The position numbers and the translations under genes were made by a program. A stretch of DNA of 64,000 nt from Volvox africanus. Taxonomy: Eukaryota > Chlorophyta > Chlorophyceae > Chlamydomonadales > Volvocaceae. The stretch covers positions 6,658,501 to 6,722,500 of the forward strand of contig BSDZ01000003.1 in assembly GCA_030268105.1 (NCBI GenBank), given 5' to 3'. Shown piece after piece: positions 44,701-55,560 of the stretch (its first letter is position 1; every line of letters starts with the position of its first letter). The notes beneath the pieces are model-generated. The model did not search any database. It saw nothing but the letters and a program-made list of their open reading frames with translations, and had not been told where the DNA came from.

Positions 44701-46889
44701 TCGTGAGCCTCTTACCACCTCGTGAGCCTCTTACGACAGTTGTGGTCCAGCCGGTAGCACTTACATAAGAGCGTGGAGGATCATCTTGAACGTGTTCCAG
44801 GACGTATACGGGCTTCGAGGGATGGAGGAATGGGTCCAGAAGCAGTGAACTCGTCCCCGTCTCCGTCCCCGCGCTATGTCCTACCCCTCGCGGGGTGGAT
44901 GCACAGTCGTTGCTGTGATCTGGGCCAGGGTGCCAGGGTGTGTTGGCTTGCTTAGCTCCTCGGCTGCTTCGGAGATGCTGCGATCACTCCTAACCTCCGT
45001 TTCGGTACCTCGTTTTTGCACGTGCTTAGGTGTGGAGCCGGGCGCCTCATGAACTCGATGCATATTGAGTGCACAGCCGTGTAAGGGCCATGTGTTCTAG
45101 CTTCTTACTTCCTATGTATCGCCCTTGATTTTTTGCCACCTCCTGGACCTCAGACTGTAAGAATACGGCCGCGAGCAACGAGGCGATGCTTCGTGACCTC
45201 CAGATGCGCCTCGCAGAAGCACAGGCAGAGCTGGAGACAGCACAGAAGGCGCAGGGACAGAAACAGGAACAAGAGCAACTATCAAGTGATCCTTCACAGC
45301 ATCAGCATCAGCAACAGCAACAGCAGGTTAAGGAGCAAGTACAGGGACATAGCTTGTCCAATAGTAAAGGTCCCGCAGACGTGTCTTGCGGGGCTCGTGG
45401 GAACGCGGTCCCGGCCCATGGGTCAGTCCCGTCGCCTCAGCCACATCCCTTAAAAGAGACCAGGCGGCCGGATCATGGCGACAATGCACTCCTCGGGCCG
45501 GGCCGAGAGGTGCTGCTGCTGAGAGGCGCGCTGACGGAGGCTGACTGGAAGCTGGTGATGCTGGCGGAGGAAGTTCGGCGGCTGGTGGAGGAGGTGTCGC
45601 TGTCCACCACCGCCTGCGCGGCCCTGCAGCTCAAAAGGCAGTGCGAAAACCCTCCGCTGGGGGAGGCGCTGCTCCAGAACCACCAGGCTGCGACGGGAGA
45701 ACTTATGCCGAAGGCAACGGTGGACTCGAGTGCGGCTGCCGCTACCTCAGCTGCAGCATCCGGGGAGCCCCAGGTGTTACCGCTAGACCTGCCGTGCATC
45801 CTCGCACGGCTGGAAGGCCTGGCTGGCCGGCGGCTGGGGCCGGGCGAGACAGCGGCATATATTTTGGAACTGGCTGGGCACATGGAGGTGTTGGAGCAGG
45901 TACTGCAGGCCCAGAAGCGGCGCATAGCAGCGCTGCGAAGGGATGAGGCAGAAACGGGCGCGGAGCTAGGTCTTGGGTTCGGGGGGGATGCAAATGCTGG
46001 TGCTGGCGGTGGATTAGGTCCAGGGGCTGCGGTCCACGGCGATGGGAGGACGACCTGGGCCGTCCAGGCGATGCCTTTGCAGAACTCACAACAGCATCAG
46101 CAACAGGCACATGTGCAGGCAGATCCTGGGCAAGTCGGGAGCATGCAGGCCGTTGAGGAGCGGCAATCACAGGTGCAGACGCAGGAGGAGCATGTGCGGG
46201 AAAGCTCGGGAACGATTCAGCAGGACCTGGCACCTCTATTGCCGCCGCAGCCATCGGCGGTGGGGCCACCGGCCGTACACCACATCGTCTCGCCGTTTAA
46301 TAGCCTTGCGCATTGCCAGGAATCGCATATCCATCCGCTATCGCCCCTGGAAACGGCAGTCCAGCAGTCCCACAATGGGCTGCAACAGGAAGAAGAGCAG
46401 CAGCTAGGCCAAGGGAACTCAGGGGGAATGGCGGCCGATGGATTGCAGCCCGCCGACGGGGCCAAACTAGACTTTCGTGGCGCGCACAGGAGAGATTTGG
46501 CGGCTGCAGCTGCGGCTGCTGTTGCGGCGGCGACGGCATCAACAGCAGCGGCAACAGCAGCAGCGGCGGAAGGGGATGCGGAAACGGACGCACCGGCTGC
46601 GAGCGGTGAGATAGCGATGAGAACAAATGGCGTTGCACCAGTGTTGCTGCAGCCGCACGAGGTTGCGGTCGCTCCGGTGTCGTTACGCTTTGCACCGGAG
46701 GTGGCGGCTGTCGGCCCAGCAGCACCACCACCGTATGCCATCTCTGTAGGCGGGGGCGTGGATGGGTCGAGCACTGGCGTGCTGCTGGACGACGACCTCT
46801 CGCCAGACGAGGCTGTGATGAGCCGTCTTAAGCCGCGACGGTCCCGGGTGGGCTTATGGGGCTGGATCTCCGGTGAAACATCTCGCTAA
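41784..46889 (+). CDS. Large coiled-coil protein, unrecognised
   Basis: Six exons join in frame: 41784-42296, 42675-42904, 43228-43387, 43631-44041, 44365-44584 and 45154-46889, giving 1089 residues. The first about 100 residues are Pro/Ser/Gly-rich and disordered. From there several stretches of heptad-like helix follow, rich in Glu, Gln, Leu and Arg: QKIQDLERDLQLAS, EERWALRLHKAERALEEERR and DLQMRLAEAQAELETAQKAQ. They alternate with Gly/Ser/Ala linkers. The last exon, over half the protein, contains Gln/His-rich and poly-Ala tracts and ends in a basic segment (LKPRRSRVGLWGWISGETSR). Such proteins are often structural parts of the flagella, basal body or cytoskeleton, but nothing here fixes a role. 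No enzymatic motif was seen. Confidence 0.8.
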
Positions 46890-48846
46890 GAAGCTCTCGT
46901 TGGACGTGCACCCGTTCCCTTCCCTTCCTTTGGTAATACCTGAATGATATCATTATTTCATCCAGAGTTTCAAACACCATTGTTTTACTCATGCAGGCGA
47001 AAGGGGAAGGGCGTCTCCGGTAACACAAACACGAACAAGCTCGCGGGGGAGGTCTTAAGAGAGTGTTCGGCCGCAGCGCGGCTGGCGGATTGGGGATGAC
47101 TCCGAATACGGTAGTCGCCAAGGCCGACTAGTAGTGCACAAACTTAGGGGAGATCTGACGTGGGAGATTCCACCATTGGTGATTTTTTTATTGGAAATTA
47201 TGACTAGATTGTTTGGTTGTGGGTGTGGCCGGGGGAGGGGTTACCGGGGGATGGCTACACCTGCGCGAGGCTGAGTATGACCCGCGGAGTAAAAGGGGCA
47301 GTGTGCCGCCTGCGCCTTCGCAGCCGTTCTGGTTATTACCCTTTCCAGAGGGCTGACCAAAGGCTGCAGCAGACAGATGTAGCCCAGCTTTTATTGCTTA
47401 AGCGAGAGCAGAAATTCGGCAGTCCATGAGCCTGCCAATATCAAGCGCTTTGCGGGCTTTGCAGGTTTGTGAGCAATCGAGGTTCGCGTTTGTGGTAGAG
47501 CGCCTCGGCCTTCTACAACGCCGTCGCCGTCGCCGTCGCCGTCACGCCGTCGCCATACCGAAACCGGGAGGCTATAATTTGGGTTTGCCAGCTGCTTAGA
47601 CTCAGGCGGGTGGGTTCGCAGGAAGGGCCACAGGGGCTGGCTGGGAGCATTAGCTAGGCATCAAGCGCGTGGATGACTGCACAACGTCGTGGCCAGTGTC
47701 GTGGCCGGATGCTGCTTGCATGGCACGTGCACCACTATGCATCGCATCTGATAAGGTTTGGCAAATGCAGGACGCTCTTAGGAAGTTAATCTAGCACCAG
47801 TTCCATGTATGACATTGCAGCTGGTTCGCTTCCTTATTCGTTGAAATGGTATTATTTGAGCTCGGGCCCAATAAAACTTTCAACCACGACACATGACATC
47901 CTTACAGAAATGCAGGTCATGTGAGTAAGCGAGTAAAAGATGGCCTCTGGAGATTACGAGCTGCATTCCATGGTGGGATATGCTTTTCGCCCCATGATTG
48001 GGAACACATGGCCCCCGCCACTCCCGGGGCACCCCTGCAACCCACCACCCCAGAGATAAAGCATAGACAGCAACCCGCCAATGTCACGCAAAATGTTCGC
48101 AAGCAAGCCCATTTACAGCAGCGAAGGCATGAATTAAGCCGGTCATCATGAGCAAAAACATGGCAATGAAGAGTACGCAGAGATTGAGTTCAGTCATGTC
48201 AGTCAGTACGCCTGCCCGCCCATCAGTCAGTCTGTTAGTCAGTCGGTCGTGGAAATTGGTAACCGCAGCACATACAAGAACAAGGACAGTGATAAAAGGT
48301 TGGTCGTGCAGTGATCATCCCGTTGCCGCCTCCCAAGTTGGTCATCGCACTTCCAGGACTAAATCATTGCGGCGTCAGGCCGTGTCAAGTCACGCGGTCA
48401 AAGCATATTTGGCTGTGGAAAACAACAAATGCAGGCATACGATATGTACACGACACTACACCCGAGGCGACTTCGACATACACACGCAGTCGGTTTGCCA
48501 GCCCTTACCCTCGTCCTAGCAAACGAGCAAAAGCGCCATAATAAGTAGATATTATTGCTGCTTGGAAAACTACCCTCTGAAACCCAAATTCGTACATCTC
48601 AATTCCCTGAGCAATAAAAAGTGATACGGTCAGTCCGGCCCTGGACCATGTCTTCTTCAACAAAAGCCTAAAAGGTTGAACCTGCAGGTCCCTGCGGACT
48701 TGGCCCGAACCCCCCGCATTCCCGCGACCGCTCGTTTCCCTCTTTGCTTTTCTTACCCGCCCCCTTACCGCAGTTTCATTTCCCCTGCTAGCTACACCTA
48801 CGCGTACAGCTGGCAATCCCAAACGCTAGTCGAATACATTTCTGCA
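46890..48846. other. Convergent intergenic region between the coiled-coil gene and NSA2
   Basis: About 2 kb with no gene recognised. A CGC/GTC-rich run (CGCCGT repeats) lies at about 47519-47560. One short open frame at 47316-47429 lacks any supporting motif. Confidence 0.45.
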
Positions 48847-49904
48847 TTATACGAGGAGGACCGCGTTGATGCAGCCGTCATTTTCGGGGTTGTTCGTGAC
48901 CTGTGCGTACTTGCCCCACACCACCTTGCCGCCCGGTGTGACCAGACCTAACTCGCTAACGTTGACCTCAATGATCGTACCCTTCGTGATCACTCCCATT
49001 TGGGAATACATCTGGCCGTTGGGGTTCTTCTTGACTCCGATGATGTCCAGGCAGAAAGTCGCCTTCAGCTCCGGATGCGTCACGTGCGCTTTGTTCATGC
49101 GCAACCCCGTAGGCCGAATAAAGCGCTCGTACTTTGGCGGCTTACGGGTAAAGCCCTGACCCACAAACGTCACCTTGGTAATCATGCGCTTCCATGACTT
49201 CTTCATGCGCTTCCCGGACTTCAGGACTTTGAACATTTCGTCCTCCGCAATTGGGCGAACCTGCAGACAGCAATCGCATGTTGTTGTTATGCGCGTTAGA
49301 GGGAGCACGGATATGGTATGTGTGGATGAATTCTCGAAGTAGAGGCTTCCTGGGCCGGAAACCCTACCCTACGGGTATGTCGTTAACCCCCATCTTGGCT
49401 TACCTGGGGAAGTGGCACCTCCCATTTCCCAGCCTTCTCCTTCCGCTTTTGCTTAACGGTGTTGCTCAGTACTTTGGCACGGTCGACCTGCATCATGAGA
49501 GGGAAAGCACAACGTGGACATGACGAGGATTGTTCTTTAGGAGTTGAAGGACAGAAGCCATGTGTGACCCAGGAATGTTTAAACGTCACTAAATTTCAAT
49601 ACAGAATATGCTTCCAGACCTGCTCGCGCTCCAGCAAGTAAGCTGGAACTGCATTCTGCGGCGCGCCGTCCACCGCCTTGTGCTTGTTGTCCCGCTCCTC
49701 GTGCATGGCAATTGTTTTCTTCATCATCGCCTTCTCCGCATGGCGTTTCTTGGCAAACATCTTGCCCTTAATACCCAGAGCCTTCTGCGCATACTCGGAG
49801 CGCTTGTGTACTTCGCGAGCCTGCTTCTTACGCTTTCGCTCTTCATAGTCAAGACGTCGCCCATAACGTTTCCGATGAAGCTCAATGTGCTCGTTCTGCG
49901 GCAT
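48847..49904 (-). CDS. NSA2: Ribosome biogenesis protein NSA2 (TINP1)
   Basis: Three minus-strand exons join in frame: 49620-49904, 49404-49487 and 48847-49260, giving exactly 260 residues, the standard NSA2 length. The start [20 protein letters not shown] and the middle [19 protein letters not shown] are almost the same as in yeast and human proteins. The C-terminal eS8-like domain contains [19 protein letters not shown] and ends in [23 protein letters not shown]2 is needed in the nucleolus for 27S pre-rRNA processing and 60S subunit maturation. It is head-to-head with the exosome gene DIS3, 582 bp apart. Confidence 0.97.
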
Positions 49905-50486
49905 GGTGCTATAGTTTGCTCACAAGCTAACAATGGCGCGACAACCTAAGCCACGCTAAGCCACTACCTAGTAAGCACGCTGCGTGGAAGGCAGCTAAAG
50001 GAAAGGGAAGCCGGCACCAACGTGAGAAATTGTCTGTTCCGTACTACCAACTAGTACGAATATGGCAAGAAGGAACCCGGTGCAAGCAGCTAGAATAGGG
50101 TTAACTTGTTGATTATATTGACATACGCAAACGAAACGAGAGGAGAGCAATAGTTGCAAGGATTTATTTTGATACTGTGAGGACCCTAACTAGGTCGCCA
50201 ATTAACCGCTCAAGCTGAAGCTGATGGCGTGGGTATCTTGTCAAGTACGTAGTAATCACAATGTTGATCTTTTATGACCTTCTTTCCCGGTCCTGCTTCA
50301 TTCGTGGTCCAAGTCTTGGTATCGGAGCCTCTAACGCCATGGCTGTGTCTAATACTCGCATGCATGTTGCCCCGCCTGTTGCATGGGCTTTCCTAAAAGT
50401 CCTTGAATATCTTTATAAATTTGTGGGACTGATTTGGAAGCCGCGGTCTCAGCATGACCAAAAATTTCGACCGTGTGGTTTTCTAG
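49905..50486. promoter_or_regulatory. Shared upstream region of NSA2 and DIS3
   Basis: 582 bp between the inferred start codons of two divergent RNA-processing genes. No specific element was identified. Confidence 0.45.
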
Positions 50487-53400
50487 ATGCTCGCGGAGGA
50501 ATTCGCAATATCCCAAGAATCCTGCAACATCTCAACGCTCCCTCGTTCACAGACCAAGTTATCGTACAAATACCGACGCCGTACATACACTGTGACATCT
50601 TCCGTTGAGGAGTCCTACCTCCGCATGGATGTGTCCTGCGCCAGTGAGGCCTGCGACTCATGTCGTGTTGGCTTAAGAGCTAGCGACGCCGGTGCCGGCG
50701 CTGGCGCTGGCGCGACGCCGATATCTTCCCTCTCTGCGTCGGCGCCGTACTACCTCATCCCTGATGACGTGGCACTTTCAGATCTCTTGGAGCTGTTTGA
50801 GCTTCCGGATATCTCAGATTACATTATCCTGACCAGCTGCCTGAAGAAGGTGAGTGCTGGAGTGCCAGTCACTCATTGTAATTGGTGTATATTGGAGGAG
50901 GGAAATCTACGAAGCCCTCATGTGAACTTACGAAGCGTCTTGGGGGAAGGGTCCTCTTCGGGCAGGTTTTGATCCATCTTCGCTGAGCCAATCTGGAAAA
51001 TGGCCGTTAGAAAAGTATTCAGTCGTATAGAACAGTTTACTTTGTTAAAGCGTTAGGCGTAAAGTGTAACGGGATTTCCCGGCACCTCCTCTCTCGCACA
51101 CCTCTCCCGCCCCTGCCCTGTCGCTGCATCCGATTCGGATCTCCATCCCTCTCTCCTCCTTTGAATTGGCTTCTTCCCATCCAAACTCGTACGCCCTTCC
51201 CTGCCTCCTCCTTTCCCTGCCTCCTCCTTTCCCTCTATCCCCCTTTCCCTCTATCCCCCTTTCCCTGCCTCCTCCTTTCCCTCTATCCCCCTTTCCCTGC
51301 CTCCTCCTTTCCCTCTATCCCCCTTTCCCTCTATCCCCCTTTCCCTCTATCCCCCTTTCCCTGCCTCCTCCTTTCCCTCTATCCCCCTTTCCCTCTATCC
51401 CCCTTTCCCTCTATCCCCCATTCCCTGCCTCCTCCTTTCCCTCTATCCCCCTTTCCCTCTATCCCCCTTTCCCTCTATCCCCCTTTCCCTGCCTCCTCCT
51501 TTCCCTCTATCCCCCTTTCCCTCTATCCCCCTTTCCCTCTATCCCCCTTTCCCTCTATCCCCCTTTCCCTGCCTCCTCCTTTCCCTCTATCCCCCTTTCC
51601 CTCTATCCCCCTTTCCCTCTATCCCCCTTTCCCTGCCTCCTCGTTTCCCTCTATCCCCCTTTCCCTGCCTCCTCCTTTCCCTCTATCCCCCTTTCCCTCT
51701 ATCCCCCTTTCCCTCTATCCCCCTTTCCCTGCCTCCTCCTTTCCCTCTATCCCCCTTTCCCTGCCTCCTCCTTTCCCTCTATCCCCCTTTCCCTGCCACC
51801 TCCTTTCCCTCTATCCCCCTTTCCCTCTATCCCCCTTTCCCTGCCTCCTCCTTTCCCTCTATCCCCCTTTCCCTGCCTCCTCCTTTCCCTCTATCCCCCT
51901 TTCCCTGCCACCTCCTTTCCCTCTATCCCCCTTTCCCTGCCTCCTCCTTTCCCTCTATCCCCCTTTCCCTCTATCCCCCTTTCCCTCTATCTCCCTTTCC
52001 CTGCCTCCTCCTTTCCCTGCCTCCTCCTTTCCCTCTATCCCCCTTTCCCTGCCTCCTCCTTTCCCTCTATCCCCCTTTCCCTCCATCCCCCTTTCCCTGC
52101 CTCCTCCTTTCCCTCTATACCCCTTTCCCTGCCTCCTCCTTTCCCTCTATCCCCCTTTCCCTGCCTCCTCCTTTCCCTCTATCCCCCTTTCCCTCTATCC
52201 CCCTTTCCCTCTATCCCCCTTTCCCTCTATCCCCCTTTCCCTCTATCCCCCTTTCCCTGCCTCATCCTTTCCCTCTATCCCCCTTTCCCTCTATCCCCAT
52301 TTCCCTCTATCCCCCTTTCCCTGCCTCCTCGTTTCCCTCTATCCCCCTTTCCCTGCCTCCTCCTTTCCCTCTATCCCCCTTTCCCTCTATCCCCCTTTCC
52401 CTGCCTCCTCCTTTCCCTCTATCCCCCTTTCCCTGCCTCCTCCTTTCCCTCTATCCCCCTTTCCCTGCCACCTCCTTTCCCTCTATCCCCCTTTCCCTCT
52501 ATCCCCCTTTCCCTGCCTCCTCCTTTCCCTCTATCCCCCTTTCCCTGCCTCCTCCTTTCCCTCTATCCCCCTTTCCCTGCCACCTCCTTTCCCTCTATCC
52601 CCCTTTCCCTGCCTCCTCCTTTCCCTCTATCCCCCTTTCCCTCTATCCCCCTTTCCCTGCCTCCTCCTTTCCCTGCCTCCTCCTTTCCCTCTATCCCCCT
52701 TTCCCTGCCTCCTCCTTTCCCTCTATCCCCCTTTCCCTCCATCCCCCTTTCCCTGCCTCCTCCTTTCCCTCTATACCCCTTTCCCTGCCTCCTCCTTTCC
52801 CTCTATCCCCCTTTCCCTGCCTCCTCCTTTCCCTCTATCCCCCTTTCCCTCTATCCCCCTTTCCCTCTATACCCCTTTCCCTCTATCCCCCTTTCCCTCT
52901 ATACCCCTTTCCCTGCCTCCTCCTTTCCCTATATCCCCCTTTCCCTCTATCCCCCTTTCCCTGCCTCCTCCTTTCCCTCTATCCCCCTTTCCCTGCCTCC
53001 TCCTTTCCCTCTATCCCCCTTTCCCTCTATCCCCCTTTCCCTCTATCCCCCTTTCCCTGCCTCCTCCTTTCCCTCTATCCCCCTTTCCCTCTATCCCCCT
53101 TTCCCTCTATCCCCCTTTCCCTGCCTCCTCCTTTCCCTCTATCCCCCTTTCCCTCTATCCCCCTTTCCCTCTATCCCCCTTTCCCTGCCTCCTCCTTTCC
53201 CTCTATCCCCCTTTCCCTCTATCCCCCTTTCCCTGCCTCCTCCTTTCCCTGCCTCCTCCTTTCCCTCTATCCCCCTTTCCCTGCCTCCTCCTTTCCCTCT
53301 ATCCCCCTTTCCCTCCATCCCCCTTTCCCTGCCTCCTCCTTTCCCTCTATACCCCTTTCCCTGCCTCCTCCTTTCCCTCTATCCCCCTTTCCCTGCCTCC

Positions 53401-55524
53401 TCCTTTCCCTCTATCCCCCTTTCCCTCTATACCCCTTTCCCTCTATACCCCTTTCCCTCTATCCCCCTTTCCCTCTATACCCCTTTCCCTGCCTCCTCCT
53501 TTCCCTCTATCCCCCTTTCCCTCTATCCCCCTTTCCCTGCCTCCTCCTTTCCCTCTATCCCCCTTTCCCTGCCTCCTCCTTTCCCTCTATCCCCCTTTCC
53601 CTCTATCCCCCTTTCCCTCTATCCCCCTTTCCCTGCCTCCTCCTTTCCCTCTATCCCCCTTTCCCTCTATCCCCCTTTCCCTCTATCCCCCTTTCCCTGC
53701 CTCCTCCTTTCCCTCTATCCCCCTTTCCCTCTATCCCCCTTTCCCTCTATCCCCCTTTCCCTCTATCCCCCTTTCCCTCTATCCCCCTTTCCCTCTATCC
53801 CCCTTTCCCTCTATCCCCCTTTCCCTCTATCCCCCTTTCCCTGCCTCCTCCTTTCCCTCTATCCCCCTTTCCCTCTATCCCCCTTTCCCTCTATCCCCCT
53901 TTCCCTGCCTCCTCGTTTCCCTCTATCCCCCTTTCCCTGCCTCCTCCTTTCCCTCTATCCCCCTTTCCCTCTATCCCCCTTTCCCTCTATCCCCCTTTCC
54001 CTGCCTCCTCCTTTCCCTCTATCCCCCTTTCCCTGCGTCCTCCTTTCCCTCTATCCCCCTTTCCCTGCCACCTCCTTTCCCTCTATCCCCCTTTCCCTCT
54101 ATCCCCCTTTCCCTGCCTCCTCCTTTCCCTCTATCCCCCTTTCCCTGCCTCCTCCTTTCCCTCTATCCCCCTTTCCCTGCCTCCTCCTTTCCCTCTATCC
54201 CCCTTTCCCTGCCACCTCCTTTCCCTCTATCCCCCTTTCCCTGCCTCCTCCTTTCCCTCTATCCCCCTTTCCCTCTATCCCCCTTTCCCTGCCTCCTCCT
54301 TTCCCTGCCTCCTCCTTTCCCTCTATCCCCCTTTCCCTCTATCCCCCTTTCCCTGCCTCCTCCTTTCCCTCTATCCCCCTTTCCCTGCCTCCTCCTTTCC
54401 CTGCCTCCTCCTTTCCCTCTATCCCCCTTTCCCTGCCTCCTCCTTTCCCTCTATCCCCCTTTCCCTGCCTCCTCCTTTCCCTCTATCCCCCTTTCCCTGC
54501 CTCCTCCTTTCCCTCTATCCCCCTTTCCCTGCCTCCTCCTTTCCCTCTATCCCCCTTTCCCTCCATCCCCCTTTCCCTGCCTCCTCCTTTCCCTCTATAC
54601 CCCTTTCCCTGCCTCCTCCTTTCCCTCTATCCCCCTTTCCCTGCCTCCTCCTTTCCCTCTATCCCCCTTTCCCTCTATCCCCCTTTCCCTCTATCCCCCT
54701 TTCCCTCTATCCCCCTTTCCCTGCCTCCTCCTTTCCCCTCTCTCCCAGCGGTGTACAGCGGTATCATGTCTCGTTAATTCATCATCCCCCCCCTTCCCCC
54801 CTTTCCCCTTCTTGGGCAGTTGTCTCTCAAGTCAGGCCGGAAGGCATCTAGGGTCCGTGCGTTGTACCGCGACCGCCGGCGCCATGCCGTACTGTTCGAT
54901 GACCTGCACTGCCTGGACACGGCTGCGGGGGCAATGGGAGCGGAGTGAGTACGTGGGGGCGAGAGGAGGGGAAGGGCAGAGCGGGCCTTGTGGGCCTTGT
55001 GGGAAAAGCGACGAATGGCTGAAGGGGCGGGAAGGGTTCGCCTTTTCGGCCCCCCCTCTCCCGCCCCCCGCCCCTCTCCCCCCCCCCCGCCCCTCTCCTC
55101 CCCGCCCCTCTTCCCCCCTCCCCTCTTCTCCCCGCCCCTCGTCCCCTCGTCCCCACACAGAACCTCAGGGGACGGCCGCGGGTGGGTTCGTCTGACCCAG
55201 GTCTGTTACCTTCCTGCCCCCTCCTGCCCCTTCCCGCCAGCTCCGGACTCCTCACGCACTCATCAACCTTATCAAATTTATCAAATTTATAAATCAAACT
55301 TACAAAAGGTGAGCCTTTTGTAAACAACATTGTAAGCCTCACAGCGGCAGGGTCTCAGATCTCGTCTATCGTCCCACCCTAACTCCCCACCTCCCCGACG
55401 ACCCACCCCCCCGGCTGCCGCAGCCCCGCACTTCCTCCCGCGCTCGCCGCTGGCCTGTACTACGCACGGCACCTCGGGGGCAGGGTGCCGCTGGTTGTGG
55501 TTTCGGATCAGCTTGCAGGCCGGA

Positions 55525-55560
<36 letters not shown>

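Noticed and set aside
45450..46774. Minus-strand frames of 144-185 codons
   Set aside because: Antisense to the long last exon of the coiled-coil gene; GC-rich sequence leaves few stops on the opposite strand.
51161..55195. Open frames of 1344 and 1203 codons on the + strand, rich in Pro, Leu, Ser and Phe
   Set aside because: They are read-through of a 16-bp repeat that has no stop codon in any frame, and they lie in an intron of DIS3.
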